Shown here: positions 16,499 through 25,927 of the stretch, piece after piece
Layout: the number at the start of each line of letters is the position of its first letter
How positions within the stretch are numbered: the stretch's first letter is position 1
Source: Phil1 sp964612925
GTDB taxonomy: Bacteria; Bacillota; Clostridia; Christensenellales; CAG-138
Direction of reading: 5' to 3'
Length of the DNA: 64,000 nt
Assembly: GCA_964612925.1 (NCBI GenBank)
Contig: CAZTFU010000007.1
Span: 22,094 to 86,093, forward strand
The notes under the pieces: model-generated
The model's input: the letters and a program-made list of their open reading frames with translations, nothing else
What the model was told of the DNA's origin: nothing
The model's database searches: none
Made by a program: the position numbers and the translations under genes

Positions 16499-17788
16499 TT
16501 ATTCGTTATCTGTGTCGCTTACAAACGAGTTCCAATGCATGGAACCGTTCTCCTCGTTATCTGCGGAACCTGCGGGAGAGGGCGTGCGCGGCGGCAGGGA
16601 GGGGTTGGGCGTTTGCTCAATGGCTTCCTCCGCTTCCTCGGCATCATGGAATATGAATTGATTGAGTTTGATGCTCATTGCACCCATGTCGCAGAAGAAA
16701 ACGAACCGTTTTTCCCATTTGCCGTTTTGATAAAGCCCTTCTACGGGCAATCTGAAATATATAAGCCCACGCTGGCTGGTTGAAAGCAGCTTTGCCGCGG
16801 CGGCAATTATCTCCTCATTGGTCATGCTCGTTTCAACAAGCGGCAGAAGAGTGTACAGCAGTTCATACTGTTCAACCGCGTTAAACGTTCTGAACTTTGC
16901 GAATATCATGTTCAACAGCTTAAATTGGCGGCTCGTGCGCACAAATTCGCTGTCTATCTTTCTTATCCTTGCGTAGCCGAGTGCCTGCTTGCCCGTAAGG
17001 TGAACGGGACCCGCCTCCGCAAATATGAATCCGTCCCATGTGTATTCAACGCCAAGCTGCTTATTAAGTCCTGCTATGCAGTCGTTTGCGGCGCTTATTT
17101 CCTCCGCCGTCATTTCTACCGTTACGCCGCCTATGGCGTCCACCACGTCCACAAACGAGTGAAGATCCACCATAACGTAATTATTAAGGGTTATGTGGAA
17201 ATTCTCCCGTATCGTTTGATATAATAGCTCCACCCCGCCGAGCGCTATTACGGAATTAAGCTTGCGATAGCCGTAACCCGGCACATTGACAAGCATATCC
17301 CGCATAAGGGTAGTAAGCTTCAACCTGTCATTTACGGTGTCAACGGTTGCTATCATCATAGTGTCCGAATTGTAGCGGCCCGTGGTTTCGCGCCTGTCAG
17401 CCCCTATTAACAGCACATTTACATAGCGCGTGTCATTGTTATCCTGCTCAAATTGGGCAAGCTGTGCTTCACTCAGCTCCGTTTGCTCATAGTATTCGCT
17501 AAGCGGTATGGGCGTGGGCGTAGGCAGTGAATCCGCCGCAGGTGTTGATTCTGAACTCGGCGTGCGCGTGGGTGTCGGGGTCATGTCCGGCACCTCATCG
17601 GTCACATCGGCGGTAATGGCCGCATCGGGCTCAGATAGGGACGGTTCATTCGGCCTTGACAGTCGGTTCAACAGCTTAATGCCGAGTATTGCGGCCGCAA
17701 TAAGCAATATAAGCAGTACGCCCGCCGATATCAGCACCGCCTTCACGCCCGTATGTATGCGGCGTTTGCCTTCCTTTTGTTTGGTCAT
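16499..17788 (-). CDS. LytR-CpsA-Psr (LCP) family protein
   Basis: 429 residues. LCP enzymes attach polymers such as teichoic acid or capsule to peptidoglycan outside the cell. One membrane segment (about 14-37) is followed by a Ser/Thr/Pro linker (TPTPTRTPSSESTPAADS). The catalytic LCP domain has LLIGADRRETTGRYNSDTM (about 125-143), TLMRDMLVNVPGYGYRKLN with the conserved Arg residues, and DLHSFVDVVDAIGGV. A C-terminal Pro-rich tail is present. It has its own promoter. Confidence 0.92.
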   Translation of the reverse strand: MTKQKEGKRRIHTGVKAVLISAGVLLILLIAAAILGIKLLNRLSRPNEPSLSEPDAAITADVTDEVPDMTPTPTRTPSSESTPAADSLPTPTPIPLSEYYEQTELSEAQLAQFEQDNNDTRYVNVLLIGADRRETTGRYNSDTMMIATVDTVNDRLKLTTLMRDMLVNVPGYGYRKLNSVIALGGVELLYQTIRENFHITLNNYVMVDLHSFVDVVDAIGGVTVEMTAEEISAANDCIAGLNKQLGVEYTWDGFIFAEAGPVHLTGKQALGYARIRKIDSEFVRTSRQFKLLNMIFAKFRTFNAVEQYELLYTLLPLVETSMTNEEIIAAAAKLLSTSQRGLIYFRLPVEGLYQNGKWEKRFVFFCDMGAMSIKLNQFIFHDAEEAEEAIEQTPNPSLPPRTPSPAGSADNEENGSMHWNSFVSDTDNE

Positions 17789-17826
17789 ATATATCTACGC
17801 TTCCTTCTTATCCGAATTTTTAGCAG

Positions 17827-17856
17827 ATTGTACCACAATGCTATGCGTACTATCAA
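17827..17856 (-). promoter_or_regulatory. Promoter of the LCP gene
   Basis: On the minus strand, TTGATA (17856-17851), an 18-base spacer and TACAAT (17832-17827) lie about 40 bases before the LCP start codon. Confidence 0.6.
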
Positions 17857-17922
17857 GCGCACTTGCCAACGCAAGCGTTTTGTTATAAAATTGTTCACAT
17901 ATAGTATAGGGAGGAATATGCT

Positions 17923-18660
17923 TTGTATTCCAATTTTGCGCGAGTATACGATAAGCTGATGGATCACATTGACCGTGAAGCATGGCTTAAATATATAATC
18001 AGCCTGTTTGACGGGCACAGCGTGCGTCGCGTTGCGGACTGCGCCTGCGGTACGGGCGCGATAAGTATACCGCTTGCGAAGCTCGGCTATAGCGTGACGG
18101 GGCTTGACGCATCGGAGGAGATGCTTGAAATCGCTGCACAAAATGCGCGAAGGGAGCGCGTGGAGGTGCCGTTTATTTGCCAAGACATGCGTCACTTTGC
18201 GCTGCACAGGCCGCAGGATGCCGTGCTTTCCGTGTGTGACGGGGTGAATTACCTTTCGCTTAAAGGGGCGGAGAGCTTTTTTAAGTGCGCATATGAGCAG
18301 CTTGTGCCCGGCGGGATACTGCTGTTTGACGTATCATCCCGCTATAAGCTTTCCACGGTGCTTGGCAACAACACATTTGCGGAGGATGAAGATGATGCGG
18401 CATACATATGGAAAAACGTGTATGACGATCAATCACGGCAGATACAAATGGAGCTTACCCTGTTTGAAAAGCAGCAGGACGGCCGCTATATCCGCTTTAC
18501 CGAATCGCAGGTGCAGCGCGCCCATTCCGTAAAGGAGCTGAGCGGCGCACTTGCCCGCGCGGGGTTTGAAAATGTGTGCTCGTTTGAGGCATTCTCGTTC
18601 GATGCGCCGAGTGAGGACAGCGAAAGGATACAATTCAGGGCCGTAAAGCCGAATAAGTGA
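17923..18660 (+). CDS. Class I SAM-dependent methyltransferase
   Basis: 245 residues. It starts at TTG, eight bases after GGGAGG. The SAM-binding motif I is VADCACGTGAISIPLAKLG (about 37-55), followed by VTGLDASEEMLEIA (motif II) and FICQDMRHFALHRPQDAVLSVCDGVNYL (motifs III/IV). The C-terminal half is of the type found in YqeM-like methyltransferases. The substrate is unknown. It is divergent from the LCP gene and lies 36 bases upstream of hslO. Confidence 0.87.
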   Translation: MYSNFARVYDKLMDHIDREAWLKYIISLFDGHSVRRVADCACGTGAISIPLAKLGYSVTGLDASEEMLEIAAQNARRERVEVPFICQDMRHFALHRPQDAVLSVCDGVNYLSLKGAESFFKCAYEQLVPGGILLFDVSSRYKLSTVLGNNTFAEDEDDAAYIWKNVYDDQSRQIQMELTLFEKQQDGRYIRFTESQVQRAHSVKELSGALARAGFENVCSFEAFSFDAPSEDSERIQFRAVKPNK

Positions 18661-18696
18661 TATACGAATAAGCGATACAAAGGAGAGAATGAACCT

Positions 18697-19590
18697 ATGA
18701 GCGATAAAATATTAAGAGGAGTAATGTTTGATAAATCCGTGAGGTACACGGCGATAAGTGCAACGAATATGGTCGAAAAGGCACGCATAACGCACGGTCT
18801 CAGCCGCGTATGCACGGCAGCCCTCGGCCGCGCACTTATAATGACAAGCATGATGGGCACAGACCTTAAAAGCGAAGATGAAAAGGTGACCACCGTACTC
18901 AAGGGCGGCGGCGAGGCGGGCAACATAGTCTGCACCGCATACCGTTCGGGCAGGGTAAAGGGCTATGTTGAAAATCCGAGTGTTGAGCTTCCTCCCGCAC
19001 CGAACGGCAAGCTTGATGTTGCGCTTGCGGTTGGCTGGTTCGGAGAGCTTATGGTTATAAGGGATCTTTCGATGAAGGAGCCTTATGTGGGCCGCAGCGA
19101 AATGATATCGGGCGAGATAGCGGAGGATTTTGCAAATTACTTCACCCAATCGGAACAGACGCCTTCACTTGTGTACCTTGGGGTGCGTGTGGATATAGAA
19201 ACGCTGAACGTGCTCGGCGCGGGCGGAATACTTATACAGGCCATGCCCGATTGCCCCGAGGAGGCGATAGCCGCGCTTGAGAAAAAGGCGGACGATATAT
19301 CTGCCCTTGCAAAGCGGATTGAAAAGGGCGAGGAGCTTCGCGATATACTTATGGACATGTTTAAGGATTGTTCGCTTGAAATACTCGGCTCCGCTCAGCC
19401 GGAATTTGCCTGCGATTGCTCACGCGAAAGGCTTGAGGCGGTGCTGATGTCCCTTGGCCGCGACGAGCTTACCGACATGATAGAAAAAGAGGGGCAGGCG
19501 GAGCTTACCTGTAGGTTCTGCAACAGAGTATATCACTTCTCAAAGGAAGAACTTGAAGCGATACTGAAGGAAGGAACGCGGGCAACCTAA
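18697..19590 (+). CDS. hslO: Redox-regulated chaperone Hsp33
   Basis: 297 residues, the usual length. The four zinc-binding redox cysteines are in place (Cys239, Cys241 in CDC and Cys272, Cys275 in CRFC). Zinc loss and disulfide formation under oxidative stress activate the holdase. The N-terminal core (ISATNMVEKARITHGLSRVCTAALGRALIMTSMMG) is canonical. Its stop codon overlaps the start of the TPR gene (TAATG), so the two are translationally coupled. RBS AAGGAGAG. Confidence 0.96.
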   Translation: MSDKILRGVMFDKSVRYTAISATNMVEKARITHGLSRVCTAALGRALIMTSMMGTDLKSEDEKVTTVLKGGGEAGNIVCTAYRSGRVKGYVENPSVELPPAPNGKLDVALAVGWFGELMVIRDLSMKEPYVGRSEMISGEIAEDFANYFTQSEQTPSLVYLGVRVDIETLNVLGAGGILIQAMPDCPEEAIAALEKKADDISALAKRIEKGEELRDILMDMFKDCSLEILGSAQPEFACDCSRERLEAVLMSLGRDELTDMIEKEGQAELTCRFCNRVYHFSKEELEAILKEGTRAT

Positions 19591-21329
19591 TGGGCAATGA
19601 GATAATGCAGCCGGATAAGCGCAGCGGCAGGGTGCTTGAATTCAACCAAAAGAGCGACTTCTTTTACAGAATGGGCAACGACAAGTTCGACAAAAACGAC
19701 CTTGTAAGTGCCGCCAACAGCTACCGAAGGGCCCTTGAGCAGGACCCCAAGGACATAGAAAAGCAACTTGCCCTTGCAGAGGTGCTGAGCGAGATGGAAC
19801 GCTATGACGAATCGAGCGCGATACTTACGCGGGTGCTTTTGCAGGATAATGACAATGATGAGGCATTGTTCGGCCTTGGCTACAACTTTTTTATGATAGA
19901 CGAGCCGCTGACCGCCATGAGGATGCTTGAAAAAAGCCTTACAAAGAACCCGGGCGGCGAATTTGCGCACGAGGCGTGTGGCATGCTTGAAGTCGTAAGG
20001 GATACGCTGTACGGCACGGGACTCGGCGTAAAGCTGCACAGCGTCACAAACGAATCCTTGGCAAGCGAAAAGGCGGAGGAGGGGAGCGACTTTCTCGGCA
20101 AGGCAGATTTCGACAGTGCCATTGCCTCTTTGAGAGAGGCGGTGGAGCTTGACCCAACGCTTTATTACGCAAGGAACAACCTAAGCCTTGCCCTGTTTTG
20201 CATAAGGGAATTTGACGAGGCGCTAAAATGCGCAGACGAGACATTAGAGCTTGATGCGAACAATGTGCAGGCACTGTGCAACAAGCTTATGATATGCTAC
20301 GTCGGCACCAAGGATGAAGATGCCGCAAATGCCGCGGCGGATGCGCTGATGACGGCGAATATGGAGCGCACGGACGAGCATAAGCGGGCATGTGCCGCGC
20401 TTATGGAGCTTGGCAGGTATGAGGATGCATTCACCCTTGCAAAGCGGCTTATAAAAAAGCTGCCGTATGATAAGGCGGCGGTGCATTATTACGGCGCAAG
20501 CGCGTTTGAACTCGGCCTTTACGATAAGGCATATGCCGCATATGATAAGCTGTACCGCATAGATTTTAACGACAGCATAGCGGATTATTACCGAAAGCTG
20601 TGCCTTAACGCAAAAAAGGACGGCGTGCCCGAAAAAAACTGGCGCACGAACATACCCACGAGCTATCAGGTGCCGTATGAGGAAATGATAAAGCGCATAG
20701 GCCGCATGAACGAGCTTATGGGACTTGGCGGGCGCAAAAAAAAGAACGGGCCGGAGCAGCCGGGCGAGCTTGAACGCCTGTTCCGCTGGGCATTTACCAT
20801 TCCGGGCAGCAAAAGTCATGACGTGATAGCGGAGTATATCGCCAATAAGCGCGGAACAAAATACGAACCGCTGCTTAGGGATATCCTTATGATACGCGAT
20901 GTGAATAAGGATGTGAAAACATCCGTTTTGACAACGCTTTCCATGATGCGCACACCGAAGCATTATTTTGTGTATGTCGATGAAGGGCTTATCGAGATGA
21001 AGGCAAACGCAAAGAAGGATCGCGCAAGAAGGCAATATCTCGAATCCGTTATGCTGTGCATTGCTCGAATAAACGAAAGCGATTACGAGGATATACCCGA
21101 TACGGCAATATCTATTTGGTCGGACTATCTGCGCCTGACACCGAATCTGTCCGTGATGAGCGAGGCGCAGATGTTTGCATTTGCGGGTGCGCTTGAGCAT
21201 GAGGCGCGAAAAAGGTGCGGAATGGAACCGCAGGATGAGGATATATGCAGCCGCTACGGCCTGACGGCATTAAGGCTGAAAAAGGCGGTGGACAAGCTGG
21301 AAACGGCTTTTGAACAGGAGGATATATGA
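19590..21329 (+). CDS. Tetratricopeptide-repeat protein
   Basis: 579 residues. At least six TPR units are visible between about 30 and 330, for example NDLVSAANSYRRALEQDPKD, ADFDSAIASLREAVELDPTL and REFDEALKCADETLELDANN. The C-terminal half (about 370-579) is a separate helical region without recognised motifs, beginning at a basic stretch (GGRKKKNGP). There is no signal peptide. It is coupled to hslO upstream and overlaps the rRNA methyltransferase gene by four bases, so a link to protein or RNA quality control is possible but unproven. Confidence 0.88.
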   Translation: MGNEIMQPDKRSGRVLEFNQKSDFFYRMGNDKFDKNDLVSAANSYRRALEQDPKDIEKQLALAEVLSEMERYDESSAILTRVLLQDNDNDEALFGLGYNFFMIDEPLTAMRMLEKSLTKNPGGEFAHEACGMLEVVRDTLYGTGLGVKLHSVTNESLASEKAEEGSDFLGKADFDSAIASLREAVELDPTLYYARNNLSLALFCIREFDEALKCADETLELDANNVQALCNKLMICYVGTKDEDAANAAADALMTANMERTDEHKRACAALMELGRYEDAFTLAKRLIKKLPYDKAAVHYYGASAFELGLYDKAYAAYDKLYRIDFNDSIADYYRKLCLNAKKDGVPEKNWRTNIPTSYQVPYEEMIKRIGRMNELMGLGGRKKKNGPEQPGELERLFRWAFTIPGSKSHDVIAEYIANKRGTKYEPLLRDILMIRDVNKDVKTSVLTTLSMMRTPKHYFVYVDEGLIEMKANAKKDRARRQYLESVMLCIARINESDYEDIPDTAISIWSDYLRLTPNLSVMSEAQMFAFAGALEHEARKRCGMEPQDEDICSRYGLTALRLKKAVDKLETAFEQEDI

Positions 21330-22444
21330 TATTTCAGGCAACATGCAAGCTGGGCGTTGAATCGCTTGTGGCAACGGAACTAAAGAAACTGGGCATTGAG
21401 CCGATAAGCGTTGAATCCGCCAAAATACGTTTTGAGGGCGATTATTTGACAATGGCGCGCACCTGCCTGTGGCTCAGGACGGCAGAAAGGGTACTGCTTG
21501 AGGTGGGTCGGTTCGAGGCGCACACATTCACCGAACTTTTTGAAGGTGTAAAGGCACTGCAATGGAAGCAATTCCTTATGAAGGATACGTTTATCCATGT
21601 TGTGGGAAAAAGCGCGAAAAGCGACCTGTTTTCCGTTAAGGATTGCCAGAGCATAACCAAAAAGGCCATTGTCGAAAACCTTAAGGCCGCATACGGAGTT
21701 ACACTTCTGCCCGAAACGGGGGCGGAGGTGATAGTCGAGGTGGGCATGTTCAAAAACGAGGCCACGCTTTGCCTTGACCCATGCGGTGCGGGTCTTTCAA
21801 GAAGAGGTTACAGAACGTACAACGTTTCCGCTCCTTTAAGTGAAACGCTTGGTGCGGCGATAGTTACCCTTACGCGCTACAAGGGAGATTATCCGTTTGT
21901 GGATCCGATGTGCGGCAGTGGCACAATGCCGATAGAGGCCGCAATGATAGCCCGCAATCAGGCACCGGGACTTAACCGAAGCTTTGCCGCGGAAAGCTGG
22001 CCTTTCCTTGATAAAAAGTATTTCATGCAGGCACGCAAGGAAGCGATAGACTCCATACGCGATATAAAGCTGAATATACTCGGCAGTGACATTGACGAAC
22101 GCAGTATTGCCATATGCAAAAAACACGCACAGAAGGCGGGTGTTATGCTCAACTGGGCGGTAAAGCCGCTGAAGGATTTCAGCGTGAGGGAGGATCGCGG
22201 CGTGATAGTCTGCAACCCGCCATACGGCGAGCGTATGCTGAAAAAGGGAGAGGCGGAGCAGCTTATAAGGGATATGAGTGCGCTCTTTGCCCCGCTTGAG
22301 GGGTGGAGCAAGTCCATAATAACGCCCGATCCGAACTTTGAACAGCTTTACGGCGAACAGGCGCACAAGCGGCGCAAACTTTCAAACGGCGGTATGCCGT
22401 GCACGCTCTATCAATATTTTGCAAGGCGAGCCGACAAGGAATAA
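21326..22444 (+). CDS. THUMP-domain 23S rRNA methyltransferase (RlmL-like)
   Basis: 372 residues. It has an N-terminal ferredoxin-like/THUMP RNA-binding region (1-165, CKLGVESLVATELKKLGI), then a Rossmann methyltransferase with VDPMCGSGTMPIEAAMIARN (about 193-212). The catalytic VCNPPYGERM lies at about 296-305, typical of N2-guanine methyltransferases of the RlmL/YpsC group. The start overlaps the TPR gene stop (ATGA type) with AGGAGG inside that gene. Confidence 0.92.
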   Translation: MIFQATCKLGVESLVATELKKLGIEPISVESAKIRFEGDYLTMARTCLWLRTAERVLLEVGRFEAHTFTELFEGVKALQWKQFLMKDTFIHVVGKSAKSDLFSVKDCQSITKKAIVENLKAAYGVTLLPETGAEVIVEVGMFKNEATLCLDPCGAGLSRRGYRTYNVSAPLSETLGAAIVTLTRYKGDYPFVDPMCGSGTMPIEAAMIARNQAPGLNRSFAAESWPFLDKKYFMQARKEAIDSIRDIKLNILGSDIDERSIAICKKHAQKAGVMLNWAVKPLKDFSVREDRGVIVCNPPYGERMLKKGEAEQLIRDMSALFAPLEGWSKSIITPDPNFEQLYGEQAHKRRKLSNGGMPCTLYQYFARRADKE

Positions 22445-22473
22445 AAACATAAAATATCTTTAAGGAGGATATT

Positions 22474-23028
22474 ATGGAGTATAAATTCTATAACCAGAAC
22501 GACTATCCCGATGTACCGTATTGCGGCGGTACGATAGAAAGCAGCGGTTGCGGCCTGTGCGCAAGCTGCATGGTGGTGGAGAACATGACGGATGCTATCT
22601 TTACCCCCGAAGAATGTGCGACCCTTGCAAACGAATGCGGCGCATGTGACGAAACGGGCACGGAGATTTCTCTGCTTGCACCTGCCGTATGCGAAAGATT
22701 CGGCCTTACATACGAGCTTACCTGCGACCACGGCAAAATGCTCCAGTTCCTGCAGCAGGGAGAGGGCATGGTAATTGCCAACTCCGGCGGCGACAGAGAG
22801 GGCTGGAAGGGTGTATTCACCCGCGGCGGCCACTTTATAACGCTTGTTTCCGCAAAGGGACGCACGGTGTGCGTACTTGACCCCTCACTGCGCCCGGGCA
22901 AATTCGATGAGGAAGGCCGCAAGGGCAAGGTGCGTGTTGAGGGCAACAAGGCATATGTTGACATAGCCGTGCTTGCACGCGATTGCGACAACCGCTACCC
23001 GAGCTATTGCCTTTTCAGAAAGAAATAA
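22474..23028 (+). CDS. C39-like cysteine peptidase-fold protein, cytoplasmic
   Basis: 184 residues. SSGCGLCASCMVVENM (about 23-38) matches the active-site Cys motif of the Peptidase_C39_2 group. GGHFITLVSAKGRTVCVLDPS supplies the His and Asp in the right order. It has no signal peptide and is Cys-rich in the first 60 residues. The substrate is unknown, and it might act on a peptide precursor, but no leader peptide gene is adjacent. RBS AAGGAGG. Confidence 0.7.
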   Translation: MEYKFYNQNDYPDVPYCGGTIESSGCGLCASCMVVENMTDAIFTPEECATLANECGACDETGTEISLLAPAVCERFGLTYELTCDHGKMLQFLQQGEGMVIANSGGDREGWKGVFTRGGHFITLVSAKGRTVCVLDPSLRPGKFDEEGRKGKVRVEGNKAYVDIAVLARDCDNRYPSYCLFRKK

Positions 23029-23115
23029 GATTGTAACCACATAACGAAAGCGGCGGCATCTTTATGAATTGCGGCACACCGATATGCATAAAATAAACTG
23101 CATGGAGGTGAGCAA

Positions 23116-23595
23116 ATGAGGACGAACATAAAGAAGCTGCCGCTTTTTGTATGCATTGCCGTACCGTTGACCGTGGGCGGACTGAGCGCATTACTTACGA
23201 GGAGCGGTATGAAAAGCTTTGAATATACACTAAAACCGCCGCTTACGCCGCCGGGGTGGGTGTTTGCCATCGTGTGGACGGTGCTTTACATACTTATGGG
23301 CATCGCAAGCTATATTGTGTATACGTCAAACGGGTCTGCACGGGAAAGGAGAGCGGCACTTGGCGTTTATGCGCTTCAGCTTGGGTTCAATTTTCTGTGG
23401 TCGGTGATATTCTTCAATATGCGGCTGTACCTTGCGGCACTTGTGTGGCTGGTGGTGCTATTTGTGCTTGTTTTGGTCACGATGCGGCGCTTCGGTGCAC
23501 TAAATGCCACGGCGGCGTATCTGATTGTGCCGTATGCCGCGTGGAGCGCATTTGCGCTGTATCTAAATGCGGGCGTGTATTTGCTAAACGGGTAA
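23116..23595 (+). CDS. tspO: TspO/MBR family membrane protein
   Basis: 159 residues with five membrane helices, the length of bacterial TspO. Family motifs are KPPLTPPGWVFAIVWTVLYILMGIA (about 39-63) and LQLGFNFLWSVIFF (about 86-99). Bacterial TspO binds porphyrins and other hydrophobic ligands and affects stress responses. GGAGGTG lies nine bases before the ATG. A T-box promoter begins just downstream. Confidence 0.92.
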   Translation: MRTNIKKLPLFVCIAVPLTVGGLSALLTRSGMKSFEYTLKPPLTPPGWVFAIVWTVLYILMGIASYIVYTSNGSARERRAALGVYALQLGFNFLWSVIFFNMRLYLAALVWLVVLFVLVLVTMRRFGALNATAAYLIVPYAAWSAFALYLNAGVYLLNG

Positions 23596-23613
23596 TTTTT
23601 TAATTTTTTTGTG

Positions 23614-23643
23614 TTGACATCGACCTTTTGACGGGTCTATAAT
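23614..23643 (+). promoter_or_regulatory. Promoter of the thrS T-box transcript
   Basis: A perfect TTGACA at 23614-23619, 18-base spacer and perfect TATAAT at 23638-23643, directly upstream of the T-box leader. Confidence 0.85.
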
Positions 23644-23649
23644 CTTCCT

Positions 23650-23885
23650 GTCCTTGGGGTAAACGTGGGAACAGTACCGCGGATGTTGCAGCCAAGAGAG
23701 GTGCGCCGTTTGGCTGGAAGCGCGCCGCTGCAAGCCGAGCATTGGGAATACCGACCCGCTACTTGAGGCGCGCGGAGCGCGATACAGCTCCCAAAAGAGT
23801 GGGTTCAGTTTGATACCAATTAGGGTGGAACCGCGGATGAAATTATCGTCCGTCCCTTGCTAATGCTTGGGGCGGGCGTTTTATA
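23650..23885 (+). promoter_or_regulatory. T-box riboswitch, threonine type, with terminator
   Basis: The canonical T-box bulge sequence AGGGTGGAACCGCG is at 23822-23835. Stem I carries AGTA near its base, and the specifier loop GGGAATACCGACC has the Thr codon ACC at 23750-23752. A terminator follows at 23847-23881 (GTCCGTCCC paired with GGGGCGGGC, then TTTT) that would be prevented when uncharged tRNA-Thr binds. It controls the downstream thrS. Confidence 0.95.
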
Positions 23886-23937
23886 TTGTAAAGGGCCGAC
23901 TTCGAGCAAAGATTTTTTACTTTATAAGGAGGATTAT

Positions 23938-25857
23938 ATGAACATCACATTCCCCGATGGCTCCGTTAAGCAGTTTGAGGACGGCATGACCGCCCTTCAA
24001 ATAGCGGAATCCATAAGTCACAAGCTTAAAAAGGCTACACTTGCCGCCGAGATAGACGGTCAGCGTGCGGACGCATTCCGTCCCATAACGGGCGACCACA
24101 CGTTAAAACTGCTCACATGGGAAGATGAGGACGGCCGCTGGGCCATGCGCCACACGGGCTCCCACATACTTGCGCAGGCCGTAAAGCGCGTACATCCAGA
24201 GGCAAAGCTTGCCATAGGTCCCGCAATAGACAACGGTTTCTATTACGATTTTGATGCGGAACCCTTCACCCCCGAAGATCTTGAAAAGATACAGAAGGAG
24301 ATGGAGAAGATAATTGCGGAAGCTTTGCCGCTTGAAAGGTTCGAACTTCCCCGTGCGGAGGCGATAGAATACTTCCGCGAGAAGGAAGAACCCTACAAGG
24401 TGGAGCTTATTGAGGATCTGCCCGAGGATGCGGTAATAAGCTTTTACCGTCAGGGTGATTTTGTGGACCTTTGCGCGGGCCCTCACGTTGAAAATACGGG
24501 CAAGGTAAGATTTGTAAAGCTGATGAGCGTTGCGGGCGCATATTGGCGCGGCAGTGAAAAGAATAAGATGCTACAGCGCATATACGGCACCGCATTTGAA
24601 AAGAAGGCCGACCTTGACGAATACATCGCCCGTATAGAAGAAGCTAAGAAGCGTGACCACCGCAAGCTCGGTAAGGAGCTTGGCCTTTTCACTCTGCTTG
24701 AGGAGGGCCCGGGTTTCCCGTTCTTCCTGCCCAAGGGAATGGTGTTGAGAAACACTCTGCTTGAATACTGGCATGAGGTACATAAGCGCTACGGCTATGT
24801 TGAGATTTCCACGCCTATAATACTCAATCAGCAGCTTTGGCACCGCAGCGGCCACTGGGATCATTATAAGGACAACATGTATACCACCGTTATAGACGGC
24901 GAGGATTACGCGGTAAAGCCAATGAACTGCCCCGGCGGCATGCTGGTTTATAAAACGGAGCCGCATTCTTACCGCGATCTGCCGCTTAGAATGGCGGAGC
25001 TTGGCCTTGTTCACAGGCACGAGCTTTCGGGCGCACTGCACGGATTGTTCCGCGTGCGTTGCTTCACGCAGGATGATGCGCACATATTCATGACGTGGGA
25101 TCAGATGGAGCAGGAGATTCAGAACACGGTACGTTTGTTCGATGAAGTGTATTCAACATTCGGACTCAGCTACCAAATAGAGGTTTCCACCATGCCCGAG
25201 GATCATATAGGTGAAGTTGAAACATGGGATCTTGCAACCGAAACGCTTAAACGTGCAATAGAACATATGGGCAAGAGCTATGTTATAAACGAGGGTGACG
25301 GCGCATTCTACGGGCCGAAGCTTGACTTCCATATTTCCGATTCTCTCGGGCGTACATGGCAGTGCGGCACCATACAGCTCGACATGCAGATGCCCGAACG
25401 CTTTGACCTTGAATACGTTGGTGCGGACGGCGAAAAGCATCGCCCTGTTATGATACACCGCGTTGTGCTTGGCAGTATAGAACGCTTTATGGGCGTTATA
25501 ATAGAGCATTTTGCGGGTGCATTCCCCACATGGCTTGCTCCCGTGCAGGTAAAGGTGCTTGCAATGACTGACCGCACACGCGAGGCCGCGCAGGATATAG
25601 CCGCAAGCCTTGACAAGCTCGGCATTCGCGCCGAATGTGATCTGCGCAACGAAAAGATAGGCTTCAAGATCCGCGAAGCGCAGATGCAGCGCATACCTTA
25701 CATGCTCATAGTGGGCGACAAAGAGGTTGAGAACAACGTTGTTGCCGTGCGTAGCCGCAGGGGCGGCGACCTTGGCACAATGCCGCTTGCCGCATTTGAA
25801 GAAAAGCTTGTTGAAGAGGTCAAGTCCCGCTCAATGACGGAGACCATAACCAAATAA
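23938..25857 (+). CDS. thrS: Threonyl-tRNA synthetase
   Basis: 639 residues, class II synthetase. The order is the TGS domain (MNITFPDGSVKQFEDGMTAL), an editing domain with HTGSHILAQAVKRVHP, the catalytic core with MNCPGGMLVYK and HRHELSGALHGLFRVRCF, and the anticodon-binding domain (about 535-639). The ATG at 23938 follows AAGGAGG; the upstream open frame lies in the T-box terminator and is rejected. Regulated by the Thr T-box. Confidence 0.97.
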   Translation: MNITFPDGSVKQFEDGMTALQIAESISHKLKKATLAAEIDGQRADAFRPITGDHTLKLLTWEDEDGRWAMRHTGSHILAQAVKRVHPEAKLAIGPAIDNGFYYDFDAEPFTPEDLEKIQKEMEKIIAEALPLERFELPRAEAIEYFREKEEPYKVELIEDLPEDAVISFYRQGDFVDLCAGPHVENTGKVRFVKLMSVAGAYWRGSEKNKMLQRIYGTAFEKKADLDEYIARIEEAKKRDHRKLGKELGLFTLLEEGPGFPFFLPKGMVLRNTLLEYWHEVHKRYGYVEISTPIILNQQLWHRSGHWDHYKDNMYTTVIDGEDYAVKPMNCPGGMLVYKTEPHSYRDLPLRMAELGLVHRHELSGALHGLFRVRCFTQDDAHIFMTWDQMEQEIQNTVRLFDEVYSTFGLSYQIEVSTMPEDHIGEVETWDLATETLKRAIEHMGKSYVINEGDGAFYGPKLDFHISDSLGRTWQCGTIQLDMQMPERFDLEYVGADGEKHRPVMIHRVVLGSIERFMGVIIEHFAGAFPTWLAPVQVKVLAMTDRTREAAQDIAASLDKLGIRAECDLRNEKIGFKIREAQMQRIPYMLIVGDKEVENNVVAVRSRRGGDLGTMPLAAFEEKLVEEVKSRSMTETITK

Positions 25858-25878
25858 CAAGGCTATACACATTAAAAG

Positions 25879-25915
25879 GGGCGAAGCACCTATCTGCTTC
25901 GCCCTTAATGTTTTG
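25879..25915 (+). terminator. Terminator after thrS
   Basis: GGGCGAAGCA at 25879-25888 pairs with TGCTTCGCCC at 25895-25904 around a six-base loop, followed by TTAATGTTTTG. Confidence 0.85.
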
Positions 25916-25927
25916 TTTTACTCATTT

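Noticed and set aside
17887..17902. Fourth OmpR-type box (TTATAA-AATTG-TTCACA)
   Set aside because: The half-sites match, but no -10 lies at the 20-21-base distance shared by the other three sites, so it may be chance.
23650..23885. Novel structured RNA before thrS
   Set aside because: It has the T-box bulge AGGGTGGAACCGCG and an ACC specifier, so it is a known element.
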